DNA of 64,000 nt from CAZWSX01 sp964636985 (GTDB lineage Bacteria > Planctomycetota > Planctomycetia > Pirellulales > Pirellulaceae), in the NCBI GenBank assembly GCA_964636985.1, contig CAZWSX010000001.1, positions 124,001 through 188,000 on the forward strand, written 5' to 3'. Positions 26,351 to 32,072 of the stretch are shown here, piece by piece. The position numbers and the translations under genes are program-made. The notes under the pieces are model-generated. The model made no database searches. It was not told the DNA's origin and saw only the letters and a list, made by a program, of their open reading frames with translations. How positions within the stretch are numbered: position 1 is the first letter of the stretch; each line of letters opens with the position of its first letter.

Positions 26351-26357
26351 TTTTTTT
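26326..26357 (+). terminator. Probable terminator of thiC formed by the repeat hairpin plus T7
   Basis: The 9-bp stem GGCCAGACA / TGTCTGGCC with loop GGAT is followed by CAC and then seven T residues (26351-26357). That is the layout of an intrinsic terminator, so this copy of the repeat probably ends the thiC transcript. Confidence 0.6.
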
Positions 26358-26567
26358 GGCTGCCTACTTGATGGAATTTCTTTCGCCAAACCCCTATCTT
26401 TCTAGGAAACCGTTACACTGACCGCTTCGGACCGATAGCGGTCGGGCTACTCACCAGGTGGCTCCGGTGAACGATGGCACGGAATGCTTTGGGCGGCGCG
26501 CGGACGGATCTCACTAGCGGATCGTCTGGCTCTTCCCTTGCCTCATCGCATTTGGAGGGATCGTTGG
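26351..26567. other. Intergenic leader before the DUF4214-type protein
   Basis: Together with copy 2 this makes a 360-base stretch without a gene. It holds a 6-bp stem GACCGC (26420-26425) / GCGGTC (26438-26443) and, at its end, the ribosome site GGAGGGA (26554-26560). I see no convincing promoter. Confidence 0.45.
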
Positions 26568-28556
26568 ATGAATGCGCGTCTATGGTTGTGGGCGTGGGTG
26601 GGGTTGTGGGCGTGGATGGCCTGCGGAGTGGCCGCTCCCGCATTTGGGCAAGTTCAATGGTCGAACGATCGTAACTACGGCCAGGTTCGGCAGTGGTACG
26701 GCGACTATCTAGGTCGAAATCCGCAGAGTGATGAAGCGCGGCAGTGGCTCGATCAGATGCGCCGCGGCGATAACCCAGCGGACGTTCAAGCCAGCTTGCT
26801 GGGGTCGGACGAGTACTACGACCGTTTAGGCAACGATCCTCGTGCTTACGTCGAAGGCCTCTATCGCAACGTGGGCTCAAGCCAGGCGTCGGATCGCGAC
26901 ATCGATCAGTGGGCCGATCGGCTTCGATCGCTGCGCAATGATCGTACGGCGCTGGCACGTGAATTCATCGGCAGCGGCGGCCGGTTCAACACGGGCTACG
27001 GTACTCCGAACGATCGACTTCTGCCCATCGGCGGACAAGACGTGAAGACGGTCACTCGCCAGATCATGACCTCGTCGCAGTTGTTGATCGACAGTGCCCG
27101 CAATGAATTGGCAGGCACGCTGCAAGGCCAGCGGGTGGAGCTGCGCGGCGATGCGCTGATGAACGCGGCTGACGATCTGTATCACGCCGTGACGGATCAA
27201 TCCGATCCACTCACCATCGGGAGGTCGTTGCAATTTGTGCGACGCGCGCTAAACGAAGTGAACAGGGAACTCAACAATCCGCCTGGATCGGCCCCGGCGA
27301 CGTCGGCGATGGCCCGCCGCGTTGCGAGTTCCGCCGATGCCCTGGAACGGCAATTGAACTTGGGCTGGGCAGGCCCCGGAGCCGGTAGTGGCGGTTCAGG
27401 AAGCGGCGGATACAACGACGACTATGATTCGCGAATTGTGGTGCGATTGGTCGACAGTGCCCTCTCCAGCAATCGATCGCTGTTGGGGATGGCCGATCGC
27501 CAATTGCAGCCCGGCCAGGCGACGACCAACCTGGTCCGCGATCTGGACGGCTTGGGCCAACGATTGTCGAATCTGAGCGAGATGGCCCGCCGTGAAGACC
27601 CGGTGCAGCGTTTGCAAGCTGAATATCGCACGGCCCAAGTCTATGCGCAGCGGATCGCGCCCGTCATGCAAGGCTTGCGGTCTTGGTCGACCGCGCAAAC
27701 GCTTTGGAACAACGTGAACAATGCCTTGAGCGCACTTGATCAGGAGTTGCGCTACAGCAACTCGCCTGGCGCTGGAAACCCCGGCATCCCCGATTGGGGC
27801 AACCAGCCTCAGTGGCCGGGTAACTCCGGCTACGACACGGCGATAAGTGGCATCGATCGAGCGGTGTCGGAACTCGATTCGTACGTGAGCGCGCTGACCC
27901 AGGTTTTCTTCCTGGCGCCCGATGCCGTGCGAATCCAGGCGACGGCTCGCCAGCTGCGCAGCGACTTGCTCACCTTGCGGCAGGCAGCCGCGCGGGGAGT
28001 CGATCGCGGAACACTCACGGGCTATTATCGCGATGCCGACACCCGCTATCGCACGATGACGACGCAAGCGAACCAGATTTTGGGGCGACTGGGGCGGAAC
28101 GCGCCGTCGCTCACGCGAGTCGACAACGCGATGCGAAATGTCGCGTCGTCGTTGCAAGGGGCGATCGGCGATGCCGGTTCGCCTGCCGATGCGACGCTGT
28201 TGTTCCGCATGGCCGACGCCATGGAGCAGGAAATTTCCGACTTCTACTTCGTGCTGGAAGCGTTCAATCGCTATCCGGAATACGTGCGGGCCGCCGATCT
28301 GCTCGACAGTTTGAGCAGCAATGCCCGGCAAGTGGCGGTGCTGGCTCGCCGTGGCGAGTTAAGCCGCGGACAAATTCAGCAGGAGGCGCAGCAAGTCAGG
28401 CAGACGTCGGTGCAGCTGCGCGATATGACGAACATCATTTCGACCCGGGCGAACGTGCCCAGCGAGCGGGCGTTGCTGTCGCGAGCGCGCGACTTGCAAA
28501 ACAGGGCGGATCGCATTCGCAAGATCGCTGACGATATGGTCTCGGCCGTGCGATAG
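26568..28556 (+). CDS. Secreted 662-residue protein with N-terminal DUF4214-like repeats
   Basis: GGAGGGA lies 7 bases before the ATG, which fixes the start. Residues 1-28 are a signal peptide with a Trp-rich core (LWLWAWVGLWAWMACGVAA, cleavage near AFGQ). Residues about 35-130 hold two segments of the DUF4214 / phycobilisome-linker-like type: YLGRNPQSDEARQWLDQM then ASLLGSDEYYDRLG, and YVEGLYRNVGSSQASDRDID then AREFIGSGGRFN. The remaining 500 residues are helical and Gln/Arg/Asp-rich (coiled-coil-like) with two Gly-rich hinges (about 270-285 and 400-420). It is probably a periplasmic or envelope scaffold; its function is not known. Confidence 0.8.
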   Translation: MNARLWLWAWVGLWAWMACGVAAPAFGQVQWSNDRNYGQVRQWYGDYLGRNPQSDEARQWLDQMRRGDNPADVQASLLGSDEYYDRLGNDPRAYVEGLYRNVGSSQASDRDIDQWADRLRSLRNDRTALAREFIGSGGRFNTGYGTPNDRLLPIGGQDVKTVTRQIMTSSQLLIDSARNELAGTLQGQRVELRGDALMNAADDLYHAVTDQSDPLTIGRSLQFVRRALNEVNRELNNPPGSAPATSAMARRVASSADALERQLNLGWAGPGAGSGGSGSGGYNDDYDSRIVVRLVDSALSSNRSLLGMADRQLQPGQATTNLVRDLDGLGQRLSNLSEMARREDPVQRLQAEYRTAQVYAQRIAPVMQGLRSWSTAQTLWNNVNNALSALDQELRYSNSPGAGNPGIPDWGNQPQWPGNSGYDTAISGIDRAVSELDSYVSALTQVFFLAPDAVRIQATARQLRSDLLTLRQAAARGVDRGTLTGYYRDADTRYRTMTTQANQILGRLGRNAPSLTRVDNAMRNVASSLQGAIGDAGSPADATLLFRMADAMEQEISDFYFVLEAFNRYPEYVRAADLLDSLSSNARQVAVLARRGELSRGQIQQEAQQVRQTSVQLRDMTNIISTRANVPSERALLSRARDLQNRADRIRKIADDMVSAVR

Positions 28557-28630
28557 CGCGGCGGCGGATATCGAGACCAAGCTGCTACGAACAATGGATT
28601 GGACGCTAAGGTTCGCAAGGAGAGACGTTA

Positions 28631-29902
28631 ATGAAGTTCGCATACGCCTTGGGCATGATTTCGCTGATGTGCTTGGGGGTGATGGCCCAGGATAAGCCGG
28701 CCAGGCCAGCCAAAGGGACGCCTAAGGTCGCGGTGAAGGCCAGGCCCAAAGCCGAGGCTAATGAAACGGGTGCTGAGGCCGCCTTCGAAAAGGTGGTTGG
28801 CGAAGCGGCCAAGTACTTGGCGAGTTCGCCGGGCTACACCGTCGACGTCGCTGTGAACTGGTCCATGGGCGACGCCAACGGGAAGAATCGTTTTTTGTTG
28901 GTACGGAAAGCACCAGTGCTGTTCCGGGTCGAAGCGCACCCAGGCGATGTCAAAACCGCGGCGCTGATCACCGCTGGAAACGGCAAGACAACCACGACCT
29001 ATCTTCCGGCCAAGCAGCTCTACTCGGTCCATCCATTGGATCTCAAGGACCCATTCCTCAAGCACAACGCGATGCTCTCGCAAGCGATCGAGGGCTCCGG
29101 TATTGAATTGCTCCTGAATCCTCACGTCGAAGATTACGTTAGCGCCCACGTTGGAGAGATCAAAGATCTGGGGATCAAAACGTTTGCCAAACAGAAGGCG
29201 CACGGTTTTTCGATGAAGTGGGGGGCCCGCGACGTGGAAGCGTGGATCGCCGCCGAAGGACCGCCGCTGTTGATTGGTTTCAAGCGGATCTCGGCGTCGC
29301 CCGAGATTGAAGGTGAGGATGCTCCTCCACCGCAGATTCTCGACGCCGTGCTCACTTGGAATGTGGACGACGTTCCAGACAACAAAGCGTTCTCGGTGAC
29401 CGTGCCGAAAGATGCCAAGAAGGTGTACGACATCTACGCCGAACTGATTCGGGACGATGAGTCGCAGCTGGTCGGCAAGCCGGCGCCCAAGATTTCGGTC
29501 CAGACGCTCGATGGAACCAAGATCGAGTTTGGTGGAAAGAATGCGACGCACAAACCGTCGGTCTTAATCCTGTGGGCGACCTGGTGTGCTCCAGCCGTCA
29601 AACAGATGGCGGGAGTGACAAAATTCGTCGAAACGTACCAGGCCAAAGGCGTCCGCTTCGTGGCGGTGAATGTGGAAGAGGATGCTCAAACGGTCCACCA
29701 GTTCGTCGAAAAGTTCAGTCCCAAGAGCGAAATCGCGATCGATGCCGATGGGCACGTCGTGAGCGCTCTTGGCGTTACGCACTTGCCGGCGGTCCTGGTG
29801 GTAGGCGAAGATGGAATCGTGAAGGCCGTTCACGAGGACGTCACGGCCGAATCGCTCAAGGAATTGGCCGCCGACTTGGATAAATTGTCGCCGTCTAAAT
29901 AA
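28631..29902 (+). CDS. Secreted DUF2092 + thioredoxin-like fusion lacking the resolving cysteine
   Basis: A 423-residue protein. A signal peptide (1-19, MKFAYALGMISLMCLGVMA) is followed by a Lys/Ala/Pro linker. A LolA-like DUF2092 domain spans about 50-260 (VDVAVNWSMGD, FRVEAHPGD, NGKTTTTYLPAKQLYSV). A TlpA/peroxiredoxin-type thioredoxin fold spans about 278-420. The redox motif reads WATWCAPA, so the second Cys of WCxxC is Ala. It cannot form the normal intramolecular disulfide; single-Cys chemistry, or a binding role, is more likely. GGAG lies before the ATG. The gene follows the DUF4214 protein by 74 bases and precedes the HExxH protein by 18, a possible envelope operon. Confidence 0.85.
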   Translation: MKFAYALGMISLMCLGVMAQDKPARPAKGTPKVAVKARPKAEANETGAEAAFEKVVGEAAKYLASSPGYTVDVAVNWSMGDANGKNRFLLVRKAPVLFRVEAHPGDVKTAALITAGNGKTTTTYLPAKQLYSVHPLDLKDPFLKHNAMLSQAIEGSGIELLLNPHVEDYVSAHVGEIKDLGIKTFAKQKAHGFSMKWGARDVEAWIAAEGPPLLIGFKRISASPEIEGEDAPPPQILDAVLTWNVDDVPDNKAFSVTVPKDAKKVYDIYAELIRDDESQLVGKPAPKISVQTLDGTKIEFGGKNATHKPSVLILWATWCAPAVKQMAGVTKFVETYQAKGVRFVAVNVEEDAQTVHQFVEKFSPKSEIAIDADGHVVSALGVTHLPAVLVVGEDGIVKAVHEDVTAESLKELAADLDKLSPSK

Positions 29903-29920
29903 GCGCCTTCTAAACAAGCC

Positions 29921-30316
29921 ATGTGGCGTTACTTGCGTTACATCTGGGTTTTCCCTGCGACCGTCGTGGCGTTGCCCGTGGTCTTGATTACGCGGTTGCA
30001 GGGAGGTTCGCTAAAAGTTGTCGACGGTGTTTTGGAAGTCCATGGCGGAGTGGTAACGCGGATTCTCTCGAGCGGCTGGCTCCCTTGGATCGGCTCGGCC
30101 GCCGCGATGACGCTGGGCCACGTGGTGTTGGGCCGCGACGAGATGATGCTCGACTACACGCGAAAGCACGAACGCGTCCACGTCCGGCAATACGAACTGT
30201 GGGGGCCGTTTTTCTTGCCCGCCTATGGTTTGAGCAGCCTCTACTGCTGGATTCGCGGCCGGAATCCGTATTTGGATAATGTCTTCGAACGTGAGGCCTT
30301 CGCTGAGGCGCCGTAA
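29921..30316 (+). CDS. Small membrane protein with HExxH motif
   Basis: A 131-residue protein. Hydrophobic segments cover about 8-23 (IWVFPATVVALPVVLI) and about 49-66 (SGWLPWIGSAAAMTLGHVV). The sequence KHERVHVRQYELWGPFFLPAYG (about 82-103) follows, containing HERVH, the HExxH signature of zinc metallopeptidases, then a last hydrophobic stretch and ENVFEREAFAEA-type end (NVFEREAFAEA). Proteins with this HERVHxxQYE pattern are scattered through bacteria, usually uncharacterised. It may be a membrane-bound peptidase or a zinc-binding remnant. The start 18 bases after the previous stop implies cotranscription. The repeat copy 3 begins 4 bases after the stop. Confidence 0.78.
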   Translation: MWRYLRYIWVFPATVVALPVVLITRLQGGSLKVVDGVLEVHGGVVTRILSSGWLPWIGSAAAMTLGHVVLGRDEMMLDYTRKHERVHVRQYELWGPFFLPAYGLSSLYCWIRGRNPYLDNVFEREAFAEAP

Positions 30317-30320
30317 AAAA

Positions 30321-30452
30321 GTAGGCCAGACAATCCTGTCTGGCCGCGGTGCGTTTTCCCTTATCGGGCAATTTGAGAGCAGCCGAACCGCCGCTCTTCA
30401 ATTTTCCTTAAACGCAATCCGCACCCCGCACAGACAGGATTGTCCGTGCCAC
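30321..30452. repeat. Dispersed palindromic element, copy 3 (132 bp, same direction as copy 1)
   Basis: The left hairpin is GGCCAGACA-ATCC-TGTCTGGCC (30324-30345). The right hairpin is GCACAGACA-GGAT-TGTCCGTGC (30428-30449) with one mismatch, and a central AGAGC...GCTCT stem lies between. Six A residues just before it (30315-30320) would give a T-tract after the left hairpin on the minus strand. It begins 4 bases after a stop codon. Confidence 0.9.
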
Positions 30453-30581
30453 TCGATACTGGCTTCGCCGTTGGAAACGAATTAAACTACTGCGCTATTC
30501 GGTTCCCCTTGTCGTCGCTTCTAAGGGGAGAGTCGCTCCCCAATCAACATTCCCTTATCCGTTTTGTTCGAGGTTAGTTCC

Positions 30582-31967
30582 ATGGCTCGCAAGAACGCTT
30601 CTCGCCGGCAGTTTCTCCAAACATCAGCCGCAACGGCCGCCGCTGTTGCCGCGACCCCTTACTTCTTCACGGGCGAAAAGTCCTTTGCGCAAGAATCCAA
30701 GAGCGCGAACGATCGCCCCATTGTCGGCTTCATCGGCACCGGTGACCGCTGGAATGCCCTCAAGGATCAGGCCCTGCGTTTTGGCGATGCCGTCGCGGGC
30801 TGCGATGCCGACAGCGAACATGCCGCTAACGGCAAGGCGAAGGTCGAGGAAATCCAAGCCAAGGCTGGCCGCGAGCGGAAGGTCGATACGTACGAGGACT
30901 ATCGCAAACTGCTCGACCGCAAGGATATCGAGGTCGTGGTGATCGCCACGCCGGACCACTGGCATAGCCGGATCGCGATCGCTGCCATGAAGGCAGGCAA
31001 GGACGTCTACTGCGAGAAGCCCCTCACGCTGACCATCGACGAAGGGAAGAAAATCATCAAGGTGCTGCGCGAGACCAAACGCGTGTTCCAAGTGGGCACG
31101 CAACAGCGCACCGAGATGAACTCGAACTTCCTCAAGGCCGTGGCCCTGGCTCACAGCGGCCGCCTTGGACAAATCAAACGCGTGCAGTGCGCCATCGGCG
31201 GCGCGCCAAGCTCGCCGGAGATTCCGGTTGCTCCGGTTCCTTCGAATCTCAACTGGGACCTGTGGCTTGGCCAGGCTCCGATGACCGAGTATCGGCTCAA
31301 GGCCTTGGCGGAAGGTCAAAGGGGATATCCTCACAGCCGCACCCACTATGAATTCCGTTGGTGGTACGAGTACTCCGGCGGCAAGATGACCGACTGGGGC
31401 GCCCACCACGTCGACATCGCCGCCTGGGCGATCAAGATGGACCAAGGCGGTCCGCTGTCGGTCGAAGGGACGGCCAAGCACCCGGTGCCGTTCGAAAACG
31501 GGATGCCCACCCGTGACGACATGTACAATACGGCGACCGAGTTCATGGTCACCGCCAAATGCCCTGGCGACATCGACCTGGTGATCCGCCACGACACGGA
31601 AAACGGCGTTACCATCGAAGGGACGGAAGGAACCATCTTCGTCAGTCGCGGTGCGCTCAAGGGTCCGGCGGTCGACGCCCTCAAGGACAACCCGCTGCCG
31701 GAAGGGACGATCGAGAAGCTGTGCAAGGGGAAGAAGCCCGGCAATCACATGGGCAACTTCTTCGAGTGCGTGAAGGACCGCCAGGACCCCATGTCCGACG
31801 TTTACTCGCACCACCGAGCCATGACGATTTGCCACCTGGCGAACATCGCGATTCGCCTCAACAAGAAGATCATGTGGGACGCCGACAAGGAAATGATCAC
31901 CGGCGACGACGAAGCCGCAAAGTGGATGTCGCGCCCGCAACGCAAGGGTTATGAAGTCGAGGCGTAA
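30582..31967 (+). CDS. Tat-exported Gfo/Idh/MocA-family oxidoreductase (second paralogue)
   Basis: A 461-residue paralogue of the enzyme at 19479. The twin-arginine leader is MARKNASRRQFLQTSAAT with cleavage near SFAQES. The nucleotide-binding start is PIVGFIGTGDRW, the catalytic-lysine motif CEKP (144-147), and the metal/sugar-site-like segment SGGKMTDWGAHHVDIAAWA. GAGG about 9 bases before the ATG supports the start. It is likely periplasmic, NAD(P)-binding and of unknown sugar specificity. It stands alone, with the repeat copy 3 upstream and a strong hairpin downstream, so it looks like a single-gene unit. Confidence 0.93.
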   Translation: MARKNASRRQFLQTSAATAAAVAATPYFFTGEKSFAQESKSANDRPIVGFIGTGDRWNALKDQALRFGDAVAGCDADSEHAANGKAKVEEIQAKAGRERKVDTYEDYRKLLDRKDIEVVVIATPDHWHSRIAIAAMKAGKDVYCEKPLTLTIDEGKKIIKVLRETKRVFQVGTQQRTEMNSNFLKAVALAHSGRLGQIKRVQCAIGGAPSSPEIPVAPVPSNLNWDLWLGQAPMTEYRLKALAEGQRGYPHSRTHYEFRWWYEYSGGKMTDWGAHHVDIAAWAIKMDQGGPLSVEGTAKHPVPFENGMPTRDDMYNTATEFMVTAKCPGDIDLVIRHDTENGVTIEGTEGTIFVSRGALKGPAVDALKDNPLPEGTIEKLCKGKKPGNHMGNFFECVKDRQDPMSDVYSHHRAMTICHLANIAIRLNKKIMWDADKEMITGDDEAAKWMSRPQRKGYEVEA

Positions 31968-32015
31968 TCGCCTTGAGCTCGATACGCAGATTTAGAAACC
32001 CGGATCGATCAACGC

Positions 32016-32047
32016 AATGAGCCGTGCGATTAGTCGCACGGCTCATT
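32016..32047. terminator. Bidirectional hairpin between convergent genes
   Basis: A perfect 14-bp stem AATGAGCCGTGCGA / TCGCACGGCTCATT with loop TTAG lies in the 105-base gap between the oxidoreductase stop and the metalloprotease stop. There is no T-tract on either side, so it would act as a strong barrier or 3' end stabiliser rather than a classical intrinsic terminator. Confidence 0.55.
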
Positions 32048-32072
32048 GTGTTGGGATCCTTCCCTGCGGGTA

